From: Nymphalis io
Taxonomy: Eukaryota > Arthropoda > Insecta > Lepidoptera > Nymphalidae
Direction of reading: 5' to 3'
Length of the DNA: 64,000 nucleotides
Assembly: GCF_905147045.1 (NCBI RefSeq)
Contig: NC_065903.1
Span: 558,001-622,000 of the forward strand
A program made the position numbers and the translations under genes. The notes beneath the pieces are model-generated. The model did not search any database. It saw only the letters and a program-made list of their open reading frames with translations, and had not been told where the DNA came from. This document shows, one piece after another, positions 8,446-20,000 of this stretch. Position 1 is the first letter of the stretch; the number at the start of each line of letters is the position of its first letter.

Positions 8446-10899
8446 TAGGGTATCGAAACTCGGTTCAATTTTGAAAACCCGGGTTTTCGGGTCTAAGAGT
8501 AATTAAAACCCGGGTAGACCGGTTTTTTCGAGCATTTCGATCTTTTTATTGTATTTTTTTTAAATACACTAATCAGTGTTTATATATCGATTTCCTACAA
8601 TGAGTACAAAATATAAAGGATAAGGAAGAATTTAAATAAATGAAACAGTACTTTACAAATTACAAAAACAGTTTTGATGTTTAAAAAAGTGATAACGATT
8701 TATTTTTTCTTCAGAATATTTTAAAACTTAGTAAGTAATCTAGTCTTTTTTAAATCACAGACTCGCAGAGATTAGTTTTAACATTAAATGAATTATTTTG
8801 GTAACATTCACTTATTGTATTTAAAAGCTAATAAAAATAATATCTTCAAAAGACATTTTTGTAGTATCACAAATAATTTTAACATTAATAAAACTCTTCT
8901 TTGCATTAACAATTAAGTAACGAATAGTTCTAGTCTTCTATTCTATTATTCTAATATAATTTAAATTGCAGTCGTTTGGTTAATAATCAGTTCTTTATCT
9001 AATTAACTAAAATACTAAGTAAAAAGTAGTTATGCATTTGACACATTATTTAAACAACATAGTTAAGACATACCCTCTGACCATCTGACCACATTAGAAA
9101 AAAAGAGATTATATAAAATAATAACTAATACCATTTTGGATATATCGTAACGTAACATAAAAATAACAGAAATCAGAACTGAATTATTAGAATTTCTTCT
9201 TACTTATGTAAAATGAACGTAAAAAATTAGGGCATCCTAAATTTTGTCACTCAAAGACAAACGCAATCTATTGCAGACAATTTCAGCCGAAGAAAATATA
9301 CGCTCCGGCTCGACGCTAGTAGGTGGAATAGTTTTTAAATGTTCATATACCAGAGATAGGTAACGCCCTCCATCCGCCATTCTCGAAGAGTGCCATTTCT
9401 ACCCTCACAGTAGTAAGCAAATCGTTTGATGGACAAGCTGATCCAACATTTCATCACCTGTAGACCGATAAAAAACAATTTTATCTTCATTTTGAATGTT
9501 GTCAAAATATTTACCCGGTTTAGTCAAGTACTGTAGTGTTGCTGCTTGAGTTAGTCTTCTTTTTGCGTATCGTTTGCTCAATGCAAATGCTATTTTGTTA
9601 CTTAGTGGTGTCTTCATTTCATCCATTTTCTTCAATGCAAATTTTAGGGAAACATCAGCTGTAAGTAATGTTGCATCGCGTCGACATAGCGCTTCGACGA
9701 CAGGTTTAATAACATCCAATATTTTATGGATCTCATCTATATTTCTCAAGTCATCATCAGTAAATGCAATGTCTGTTTTTAAATCAATTAAAGCTTTTGT
9801 AATAGATATTTTCAATTTCAGAAACCGACCTAACATGGCAGAAATGCTACTCCAGCGCGTTTTCCCATCTAACAGCAGGGAGTACTCCTGTCCAAAATCA
9901 GCTCTGACATGTTTTTGAAGGATGTCATCGTTTTTTGTCGGAGAATTCTTGAAGATTTTTACCACTTTCCGTACTTTTGATAGCAGATCGTTCTATCTAA
10001 AAGACTGTGAGCTGAAAGACTCCATAAACGAGGATTCATTATTAAATTCAACACCATCTTCGTCATTATCTGTAGAATTCGTGTCGTCATTAAATTCTAC
10101 AGTTTGCTGTCTTTGAGCCAATACCGATAAAGGCAAATCTTCATCCTCGTCAAGTTCGGTAAGCTGAGCGACGTTTTCCTCGAAGCCGGCATTGCGTTTG
10201 TACATAACGTCCACAATTGCCAGCTGAACGGTATGAGCGATGCATAGCTGATGGAATGACTTAAGGGACTTCCCTAATGCAACCATTAGGCTGCAACCGT
10301 CTGTAGTTTAAGCGACGATGTCATTTGTTAGAGATACCCCAAATTCGTCCAACTTGGCCTCATTCAATTGTACGCATGAGTCTGCATTCATTGAACCCGT
10401 GAATGCGTATGAGACCTAGATTTCGAAAACTGCTATCCCTTGCAAAATTTGGTGAATGTAAAGTGAGCCCTTCTATTTTTATTGGATGTCCATTCATCGA
10501 ATGATATCGAAAACTTCTTTTCATCTGACAGTATAATTTTTATCTCGTTGATTATTTCTAGCTTCCTTTTATCAGTCTTTGAGAATTATGTTGCGAACCT
10601 CCCCTCTTCACTGCTCCACACTTCACCCCATTCATGTCCTGAGATGGACGCGCGCGTTCCATTTAACTTGCATGGCTTGTTTTGTTGGTAGGAACGTAGC
10701 AACGAAGCTACTTTTTAAGTAATAAATAATAATTTGTCAAAGCGTGTTTTTATTCCATTTACTTATTATTGCATTCGAAGTGGCTTAAACTTAATAAATA
10801 ACAAAAACAAAAGTTTAAAAAAAAAACCCGAGTTTTAAAAATCAAACCCGGGTTTTTTTGTAATCCTCAGAACCGGGAAAACCCGGGCTCGATGCCCTA
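8446..10899 (-). mobile_element. hAT-family DNA transposon, 2454 bp, decayed
   Basis: Both ends read TAGGG(T/C)ATCGA inward, and the element is flanked by the 8-bp duplication AGTGGATT. The subterminal regions are rich in CCCGGG-centred repeats on both sides, as expected of transposase-binding sites. The interior contains a minus-strand hAT transposase with several stops. The element interrupts an older repeat: the flanks read into each other (GCTTCATACCAGTGGATT then GGATTAGCC). It is a full-length but coding-dead copy. Confidence 0.9.
9237..10360 (-). pseudogene. hAT transposase remnant
   Basis: Minus-strand reading gives recognisable hAT blocks in order: TDGCSLMVALGKS, CIAHTVQLAIVDVMYK, DGKTRWSSISAMLGRFLKLK and a C-terminal dimerisation block IPPTSVEPERIFSSAEIVCN followed by NRLRLSLSDKI. 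In-frame stops occur just upstream of the TDGCSLM block, at FR/NDLL near 9990 and at 9237-9239 inside the dimerisation domain. No intact BED finger was recognised at the N-terminal side. The protein cannot be made as one chain. Confidence 0.85.
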
Positions 10900-10907
10900 A
10901 GTGGATT
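10900..10907 (+). repeat. Target-site duplication, right
   Basis: AGTGGATT, the exact partner of 8438-8445. Confidence 0.88.
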
Positions 10908-11085
10908 GGATTAGCCTTGCCAGCATAACAGACAGAGTTACTTCCGTATTTATATGTTAAAATAGATTTTATGGAAAAGGTTTTTATATTCTCCACTCTG
11001 TTGTAACTCGCCAGGCGCTGCAGCACAAATACTTTTATACCGTTCAAATATACGTATCACGATCAATTGCCATTTAATATTATAA
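10908..11085 (+). repeat. Dispersed unclassified repeat, hAT target
   Basis: Shares an ordered series of short blocks with 40490-40615: AAGGTTTTTATA, TCCACTCTGTTGTAACTCG-like, a GCGCTG.AG.ACA segment, TATACCGTTCAA-like and CGATCAATTGCCAT-like. The part before 8446 belongs to the same repeat unit, split by the hAT insertion. I associate such sequences with old lepidopteran mobile elements, but the class is not determined. Confidence 0.5.
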
Positions 11086-12539
11086 CAATAAAATTGTCGT
11101 TTCTTAATTTTTCCTATCCTTTATTGCTTATTAAACGTTTTATGATAAAGATAATCAATAATTTAGGTTAATAAAAAAACACTGAAACAAGAAATAATGA
11201 TATATATTTCTAGATGATTTTTTTTACTGACAATCAGGACCTTAAATAAAAAAATCGATATATTTTTAATATTTGCGTTCTTATACATTTAAAAATTCAT
11301 GATGTCTTGAACGATTTTAGTCACGGCAGCCATTTTGAACGGAGACTAGCCAGGAGATATTGTAGCGCATAACTGTTTATAATCACAGATGCCATTTAAA
11401 AACTAATCATATACTAATGAAACCATTTAAAATTTAAACATTTTTTCATTTTACAAAAATTAAGAAGCAAATACAGATACAAAAATATGAAATTAATTTC
11501 AACCTATCTAATATAAAAAAATATACATTTTTCGAGCAAAAATCCGATATACGTAAATGTAATATACATTCTTATGTCTTAAACGATAAAATTTACAAAA
11601 TGAAATCATTTGAGAACGCTACATAATGATAATAATAAAATTATCTTTATTTACAATTTAATAAAAAATAAAGAAGTATTTTATAAAGCTAGGATTATTT
11701 AAATCAGATAAGTTTAGCTATGGTTAACAATTATTGATATATAAATAAAATTCAATTGTAATTCAACTATAGTTGCTGCCAATATAAAAGATGAAAAAAG
11801 GATTTTGACTTTAATTTATTACAGTGTTGCTAGTCATATGAATAATAATAATAATAGTACCGCATGGATTGTTTGATGAATGATATAGTAATTAATTATG
11901 TTTTTCTCTTACATTAATTAACGCTATTTGTTAACACCCGAATAGTCAATTAACCAGTGCACAAAATACAAATTAATTTACGATAGATATCTTATCTTGC
12001 GTTATACTTAATAACAAAATATATACAAATAAAAAAAATATTTCCACCATTTATTATTTTATACATTTAATGTTTTTTTTCAGTTAGATAACAATATAAA
12101 GTAGCTTTTATGTTTTCCTATGTTTTTGTTACATTTTTTTTTAAATTATCAAGTATTATAAATTAATAAAACTAAAACTTTAAAGTAAAAATAATATAAT
12201 GTAATTTCACTTGAAATACAATTACTTTTGTCATTAAAATTCATCGGTACACCATTCATATTACAAATATCCTTGATATATTAATTTTCAATTTTATTTG
12301 TACCAATAAATTTTGGGAAAAAAATGGCGTAAACATGTAATCAAAACTTGTGAAAAGTGAAGTTGAAGTGAATTTGTGTGGATAAGTTTAGTAGTATAAT
12401 ATAAATACTATAGAATTGTTTGTAGTACAAAATATAAGAGAAATATAATTGTCAAATCGGTAGGAATACGCATAGTGTATATCAAAGATTTGTTTCCTTT
12501 TTTCATCCTTCATTTGGAATAGATTACATATAAATAGGG
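11086..12539. other. AT-rich intergenic region
   Basis: No coding frame with conserved features and no recognised repeat family. A single GCCATTTT box occurs at 11329-11336 without a nearby gene start. The minus-strand 3' flank of the ORP-like gene begins at 12539. Confidence 0.5.
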
Positions 12540-15500
12540 CTAATGGTCACTGTTAGAGTTTTTGGAAATGCTGAGTGTCGCGTACTGCTGCTGCCGGAGC
12601 AAGATGCCCAGGCACTGCAGCAAGCACTGCATGCTGGCTGCCGAAGTCGCCTTTAAATATACCCTTTTATTATTCACTTTTCATTGACTTCACATTTATA
12701 ACAAAAAAATACTATAAATATATGATCAAATAATAGTACGAGTGCTTTCTGAAATATTACACAAAATTCTTACGCTTTTAATTTAATTGAAAACAAATAT
12801 ATAACATTAATGTTCTTATTAGCATTTTCCCGCCATTCCCCGCCATAAGAGTTTTTCGTTAAAATTTTACAAAATATTTCAGAAAGCATTAAAAAAATAC
12901 ATGAATTTAATTAAATAAGCAATTTAATCGATGTAGTTTTATCTTCGTAAGGTAGTGGGAGCGGCATGGACGACAAGTATATTATTATTATATAATATAT
13001 TAAATGCGCTAATAACTTAATTTTGTCGATCGTCAAAGTCCGCCCCGGGCGGCTGGCACCCCACCGCTGTCAACGACTCGCCAAAGACATACATACGTGG
13101 AATTCACGACACACAAAACGGAGCATATTATTATATCAATGTTGCCACAGATATTATTTAACTTTGTTAAATATGTGGTAAAGATAATTATATGATTTGT
13201 ACAATATGATTAAAGTGCAACAGTGATTTGTGTTTTCATAATTACTACACACTGAATTAAATGGATTTAAACAGCGTGTAGCACATAATATATATGTGTG
13301 TAAATCTATATGCATACCTTTAGAAGAAGTAAATCTGGATCCGTATGAGGAAAGGGAGAATCGGCAGACTCTATACATCTAGCCAATGCTGCATCGCTAT
13401 AAAAATATTATTTAGTTTTATTACAGGAGGAACACTTAACTTAGCCGCACATTTTGTACAAAATGGAAAAATTACCCTCACAGTAATTATTATTATCTTT
13501 AAATAAAAAAACTAGAAGCGCAATGGTTTACGCTTTATCTGGCAATGTAAAGGCCGCAAGTTCGATTCCGAATATAATATTACAGTCCTCGAGTTGTGCA
13601 TTGTAACATCTCCTGCACAGTTGGCTAGTCTCTCTTGAGATTGAGAAATTAGAAGTGGTGAATTAATGTACCATTTTATTAACCTTAGTTCAGTAGCTTG
13701 TAACTGTTGCCGAGCTGACGCCATTGCGTCGTGAACAGCGAGCTGCTCTCGAGGTTGCAAAGGTGGATTTGCTCCCATTGCCTGAAAATATTATAAACCA
13801 ATATGGTTTAAATTTTGAACTATCTATTGGCGCACCTTGAGCGTAATACCGACTTATATGCACAACACAGCAATGCTCAAGAATGACACTCTCTCATACC
13901 GTCATGCCCCTCTCCGCCGCCCCTATATACTACAACATACTTTGTTGCTGTATTATTATAATATCATTGTATTTACATGTACAAGCGATATAACAAAAAT
14001 CAAAATCATACAATCAAATAACATCTTAGATCCTGTGGTTGGTAATGCTTTTATGGTAAAAACTTACCATCTGATGACTTATTTGTCCAACAGCAAATTA
14101 AAAAGTACAAGCCAGGACATATTTTAAGTAACAAACTGCCATGATTTATCGTAAACGGGCGCTAGAATTGTTGAGAGATGCAAATAAATAATAAATAAAT
14201 AAATAAATAATAAATAATGTTATCTTAATTTTATTTTATTTTGTATTAATTAGTATATTTTTAGTAATTTTTTTGTAACGTAAACTTTGCATGAATTTAA
14301 TGAATTATTTAATTTTAATTTGTACCTATATCAATTTCAAACTATTTGTGTTATTAATTTTAATTTTATTAAGTGCATGTTTATTTTTTTATGATCTTTA
14401 ATTTGTACCAATTTGGACTTTTTTTTTTTTTTTTTTTAATCTTTCTACTCATGTTGCTATAATTATGTGTTAATGTATTTTTAAAACAAATATTGTAATT
14501 GTTGTGGCTACTTTAAAAAGCTTCACATGTTAGCTATTTTCACTAAATTGTTTTACATTTGTCATTAAAACATGTAGTAGCTACTAGTGGTCCTTAAAAT
14601 AAATAAATAAATAAATAAATAAATAAAATAAATAAACAAATATTACTATTATAAATACCTTAGTATGTATCTCTGCTATGGCTCTCAGTCCATTGACCCA
14701 TTCTTGTCTGGCACGGGCATCTGTAGCTCTCAGTTTTAACATATCACCAGATGCACAGTTTATAGTAAATGTTTTAGAGTCTTCATCACTTGGACATATT
14801 ACTGCAGCGGCTAGGTGAGCCTGAGAATTTTTATATCCTTTCATAAAAAAATTAATACTGCATGAATAAAACATCTATATAATGTATATAATAAAGCAAC
14901 AGTGCCCACTCTCACAATCCACATCATATTTATTATGCCTCCATAATCATGTTTTTACAAACAATATTTTTTCGTATTTATAATTTTCATCTAATTAAGC
15001 GGACCCTGGCATTACTAGGCCGGGAAAACTCTAGGCAGAAGAGGAGAGTGTAATATTCATCTAATAATTTAGTTGTTGTGTTAATCCAATTTCATAAACT
15101 GACTGTGTGTTGATCTTAGTGAGAATCTTAAAAATGATCTTTATAATTACATTAAAAATCTTCTCCTCAAAAAGAGGAGAGGAGGCCTTTAGCCCAGCAG
15201 TGGGACATTCACAGGCTGTTACGGAATTACATTAAGGGCAATGCTACAAGGCAAGACTACTTTATTCTATTAGTTCAATGTATACATATGAATTGGTATT
15301 TTGATTATGCTCAAATGAGATAGTGCCATTTACAAGTGATGAGCATCCCAGTTTTTCATATCCTTATTATGCTGGAGTACATTTTCTCAAACTATATATA
15401 TATACACAAATGTGTATAGTAGTAGTTTACTACTCAATAAATAAGAATAATCTTAGTTAGGTGTCAAAAAGACTCATACACTGTATTGAGTCCCAGTGGG

Positions 15501-16445
15501 GAGTATTAAAAAGATTCTTCTACAAAGAGACTTACAATCATACAGAAAATATATAATATAGGTTAGGTTACTTTTGGCCAGAACCGAATTGGCCAATATT
15601 CACTAATCTAAGGCAGAGTAGGTATTAATATCAATTAATAAGGGAAGGGGGGTTAGCCCCCCTTACCCTTTAATTTGACACTATTTCAGTCTAAAAATTA
15701 TCCGTAACCGTAATCCGTAACAGCCTGTGAATGTCCCACTGCTGGGCTAAAGGCCTCCTCTCCTCTTTTTGAGGAGAAGGTTTGGAGCTTATTCCACCAC
15801 GCTGCTCCAATGCGGGTTGGTAGAAAAAAAAAAAATTAATATTTCCTAAAAATTATAGGAAATAATAATTCGGAGGTGACTAAATTTCAAAACTTTAATC
15901 ATGAATATCTCGGTAACCATGGGTTTCTGCAGGGGGGGTAGTTGCACAGGGGGGTTGTATACCTCCCCCCGTAACCCTCCACAACATTTCCCACACAAAA
16001 TCGGGATGCGATTTCTAAAGCCAACCCAAAATAAATGGTTTCGCTATTCTAAATGAAATCTTACAGGTATAGTTATCGGTTGAAAAATAAAAACTATAAC
16101 ATACATAATATGATACATCTTGATTTTTGAAATAAAATATCTACATATTCCATTGACGATATTAAAATTTTTATATTGAATTGTATAAGTTTATCATCTA
16201 TAATAAGGTATTGTAATATTTCTCTAAACTAATCACTACATCAATATATTGTGTGTTACCTCTCCTCTTGCCGGCTGACCCGGTTGAACGGTGTCTCCGG
16301 GGCCATCAAATAAATAGTACGACAACACCCCAGTTTCTGGATCCACTGCAAACCATCTCTGCTGCCATCCTTTTACAACATTTGTGTATTTGTATAGCTG
16401 ACCAGAGAGTGGACGATTTGACCCTAAGCTTGTTGTTTTAATCAT
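12540..16445 (-). CDS. ORP10/11-type PH-domain protein lacking a visible sterol-binding domain
   Basis: Five coding exons, 16260-16445, 14659-14820, 13684-13781, 13318-13396 and 12540-12650, join in frame to 211 residues. Residues about 12-115 form a PH domain (PLSGQLYKYTNVVKGWQQRW; PSDEDSKTFTINCASG; LRATDARARQEWV) that aligns best with human OSBPL10/OSBPL11. The next part matches ORP11's helical segment (DPDLLLLKATSAASMQCLL). In ORP11 a linker and the ORD lipid-transfer domain follow, but here a TAG ends the frame at 12540-12542, and no ORD coding (no SHHPP-type signature) was found downstream. PH domains of this group bind phosphoinositides at Golgi or endosomal membranes. It may be a PH-only paralogue, or a splice donor near the end was missed. 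ATG 16445 is the only suitable start. Confidence 0.8.
13020..13095. other. GC-rich islet in the last ORP-like intron
   Basis: A 60-75 bp GC-rich block (containing CCGCCCCGGGCGGCTGG) stands out from the AT-rich intron. On the minus strand it reads as a short open frame MYVFGESLTAVGCQPPG but has no matching acceptor. It could be an unrecognised alternative exon or a regulatory islet; no function is assigned. Confidence 0.3.
13535..13655 (+). repeat. Fragment of tRNA-headed SINE (same family as 45053)
   Basis: Shares TGTAAGGCCGCA-like, a B-box-like GTTCGATTCC and the CTG(C)ACAGTTGGCTA.TCT.TCTTGAG block with the copy at 45053-45300. It lies in an intron of the ORP-like gene. Confidence 0.6.
14184..14216 (+). 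repeat. (AAAT)n microsatellite
   Basis: Run of AAATAAAT units with one irregular repeat, in an ORP-like intron. Confidence 0.8.
14597..14640 (+). repeat. (AAAT)n microsatellite beside an exon
   Basis: About ten AAAT units ending 19 bp from the splice donor of ORP-like exon 2 (14659). Confidence 0.85.
15165..15222 (+). repeat. Metulj-like SINE tail fragment
   Basis: CTTCTCCTCAAAAAGAGGAG, then GCCCAGCAGTGGGACATTCA and CAGGCTGTTAC. Only the 3' end is present. Confidence 0.75.
15640..15980. repeat. Inverted G/C-run sequences in the ORP-like first intron
   Basis: 15640-15670 is a near-perfect hairpin, AAGGGAAGGGGGG facing CCCCCCTTACCCTT. 15931-15980 has a second GGGGGG...CCCCCC pair. Both are striking in an AT-rich intron and lie on either side of a SINE fragment. 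They may be ends of an unrecognised mobile element. Confidence 0.4.
15716..15826 (-). repeat. Metulj-like SINE tail fragment, minus
   Basis: Reverse complement of the family 3' part: ACAGCCTGTGAATGTCCCAC, then CTCCTCTTTTTGAGGAGAAG and CCACGCTGCTCCAATGCGGG. Confidence 0.8.
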
Positions 16446-17037
16446 GATTTGTGTAATGTTATTTTATTTTTCTGAGTAGTGTCATTATTTTATATTTACA
16501 TAGAATAAATAAATTGCTGAGTATTGAATTATTGACAAAATGACAAATCGACAAGTTGGACAACATGATACTTTGATAAACCTACCTATCAATAGCCCAG
16601 AAATATTTTAATTTCTATACAATGACCATTAATAATATCGAAAACTACATGACTATGATAATAAAATTGAATGTATATTTTTGTAGCAAATTATGTGTTA
16701 CGTTTGTCAATTACAATATGGAAAAAAATATCAAAGATATAATATAAATATGTGATTGTATAGAAAAGTAAAGAAATGACTACATTTTTATCATATTAAA
16801 CAGCCTCGTAATAATTGTAATTGTAATTTTAGTTTTTAAACGTAATCCTTGTTTTTTCTTCTTCTAGGCTTTGAAACTTGACTTTTAACGCTTTTCATAG
16901 TTTGACAATTAGTTGTCAAATTCGAAAATATAGAGTTATTTTTGTCACACTTTGTTATTGTTGACACTTGATGTTAACAAGTTTAAATTGCTAGATATTT
17001 AAACTTATAAGTATAACTCAAAAATATAAGTCATAAA
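16446..17037. promoter_or_regulatory. Divergent promoter between the ORP-like gene and APLF
   Basis: 592 bp separate the two oppositely directed start codons, so both 5' leaders and both promoters must lie here or share elements, unless leader introns were missed. AT-rich; no canonical TATA or E2F site was picked out with confidence. Confidence 0.5.
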
Positions 17038-20000
17038 ATGACTATAAAGTTAGTAAGAGTTGATGCCTCTAATTGCACAAAAATTCAATTAGGGCATGGT
17101 GAACACATTATTGGAAGAGGAAAACTTCTAGATGTGAGTCATATTGTATTTAATTTCTGATGTAAATTTATAAGTAATATAAGTTTTGCACATCTCGACT
17201 ATCAGCAATGTAAACAATATTATCACATCTAATATCTAAAAGTATTTATTTATTAAATACTTCTGGACATTTATTGTCATGATTATTTTATGTATTGCAA
17301 AATTGGAGTAATCAGAAATCAATCTGTGTGTTACAGTGCAATGATAAACGTATATCGCGTGAACATGGAGAATTGTTAATAGACGATTCTACAGTTACTA
17401 TAAAAGCGGTAAGAATATAGCTAAATATATTTTAGGCAATTATTATTTATTGAACGAATTACAAAACTTTGGTATTATATATGTTATAAGACATAATAAA
17501 CATTCGCTTTTTTTTAGTTGCACCTAAATCCTTGCTTTTTTAAACTAAAGGATTCAAAAGGAACAGAAATTTTACAACTAGGATCATCTAAAATACTAAA
17601 TAATGGAGATCGATTTGGTCTCTTGCCTGATGATTTTTGGTATGAAATCATCTATTGCCCAGAGGGTGAGGATTTTGGTAGAAGTGATTCAGAAAAAAAT
17701 ACAGAAGAATATTCCCTAGCAGATGCTGTCCCTAGCGACAGCCATACATTAAATTCAAATAAAATTAAGGTTGATGGGTTGCATGCATCTAACATTAATA
17801 ATGATGACACTTATAACAACAGTAGCAGACCAGAATCACCTTCCTTGTTAAGTAAGTACTTGCTTAAATTGAAGTATATAAGTTGTGGATAGAGTTGGCT
17901 CTCTTGATAAAATGTGAGGATTTTAATTAACTTTGGTAATAAGGTTGGTGATAGCTTAATTCTGGGCTTAGGTCAATTTTTTTTGTGCAAGTTCATCTGG
18001 GTATGTACCACCCACTCATTAGATATTTTATTGCAAAATAGCAGTACTTGGTATTGTTGTGTTGCGGCTTGAAGGGTGAATGAGCCAGGTGGCCCATATG
18101 CTCGTCCGCCTACCTATAGTATAAAAAAAAATTGCCAAAAGAAACTAGCAGTAATAAATATAAACCTTAAGAATTATTGATATGTGAATTGAGCTTTTAA
18201 TTACACTGCCTCACTCACTTTTCGACCCAGAAGCAATAATAATAAATATACAGAATAATTACTAATAGCTTTCATAGAATCATAAATGAGAGCAACCTAA
18301 TATATTTTGGCAAATAATAAGAATTTTTTCATTTAAGGTATGCATAATGATGATACTATACAAGTAAATCAAAATAAGCCAGTATCAAATAATAATAAGC
18401 CAGTCCAACCTAAAGACACTGAGCCTAACTCGTCAAATTCACTCCAAAATCATTCTGATGAAGAAAAAACGGAAAATGGTGATGAGTCAAGTGAAAAAAG
18501 TCCATCAATCAAACGATCACACAGTCCAGACAGTTATGATGTGAAAAAATTTAAAACAGTGAATGTTGTAGTGAAAGTAGAACCTGATGATGTGAGACCA
18601 GGACCAAGTGATACAGCGGTAATAATGGTTTTGACAATTTTCTTCATCAGAATTAGCAGTTTCAAGGCAGCTTTGCTTACATCTTGTTAATTAACTACAT
18701 GTTAAAACAAATCAAAATACTTTATTCAAAATAGAACCATTACATGTACTTTTTGCTCATCAAATTAGAACTGCCACTGGTTTGGAAAGAAATACCCTGA
18801 CCTGAGAAGAACAGGCAAAATAAATACAGCTGGTTTTTTTTTCATTATATCTTGTAATTAGGCCAGAATTTAATTCCCAAGGTGTGCTATCATCCATAAT
18901 CCCTTTTAACTATATTTTTTTGTGCAAAAGCATTTCTCTCCTACTTTTTTAAATTTAGCAAAAGATTTAGTTTTTATTTAAGAAAGGTACTATATTTTTT
19001 ATAGATTGTTTGTTGTTGGTAAATATATGTCATACTATAAATAGTTGATAAATGGCCTGGTACATAAATTGTTTTTTTAATAGTCACTTGCTTAAAATTG
19101 TCGAGGCTAACTATAATTAAAAATGCCTGTGCTAATTGGCAAACACAAGAAATTACAAAAATACACCTTGATTGATTATAACTTTAAACATTTAATTATT
19201 GTTATCTTTGATAGTAATCTAATACTATATCTACATAGCCTCTATTATAAACGATGATAACAAATAATAAATTGCATACCAGTATCAAAATATTCCTGCT
19301 GCTTGAACACTAGGGCATTTCCGCTCTTTGACCATGAAAGATTTGTTATAATTTCTTAATTCTAATGATTTTTCTTCTTGTAGGCTGGTGGTAATGTAAA
19401 CGATGATGCTGCTTCAAGAGATAAGCCAAATAGACAGAGAGAAAGATGTATATATGGTGTTAATTGTTACAGGTGTGTAATTTTCATAATTTAAAAGGTA
19501 AAAGGTTACAAAAGACCGATTCTGTAATTCATTTTCATATTCGAACTCACTTCGCAACTCATCTAAATAGAACGATTGGTATTCTGTAACAGTACGTCAT
19601 TTCACGTGAAGTGATAAATGTGATGCGAGACGATAGTGCAACCACCCGTGATACCGGTTTTTAAATTAAATTTTCGATTGTATATTAAAAAAACTACATT
19701 TTGTGTGTGTCACAAGATCTTATTTTACTGTCGTTTGTCTGAATATGAGAGTGTTTCTGCACAAAATTTTGTTTACAAAAAAAGAGTGTTATCAACGTGT
19801 CAATCTCTACACATAAAGTCAATTATTGTTGGTTGAAAATTTGAATTTGATACCATTCAGATTCATATTTTTTTTTGTAAAGATACTAGCTATAAACTTT
19901 ATAAAGAATCCCTGAACATGTAGTAAGTACCTATTTTATATACTTCTTTGTTATTTGCCTGGTAATATATAATATTTACTTACAATAATAAGTTTTTTAA

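Noticed and set aside
11329..11336. GCCATTTT box as a promoter
   Set aside because: No downstream exon or ATG-bearing gene on either strand within reach; probably chance.
19636..19836. 66-codon open frame at the left end of the Harbinger-like element as the nuclease
   Set aside because: Too short and lacking any DDE-type motif; it overlaps the terminal repeat region.
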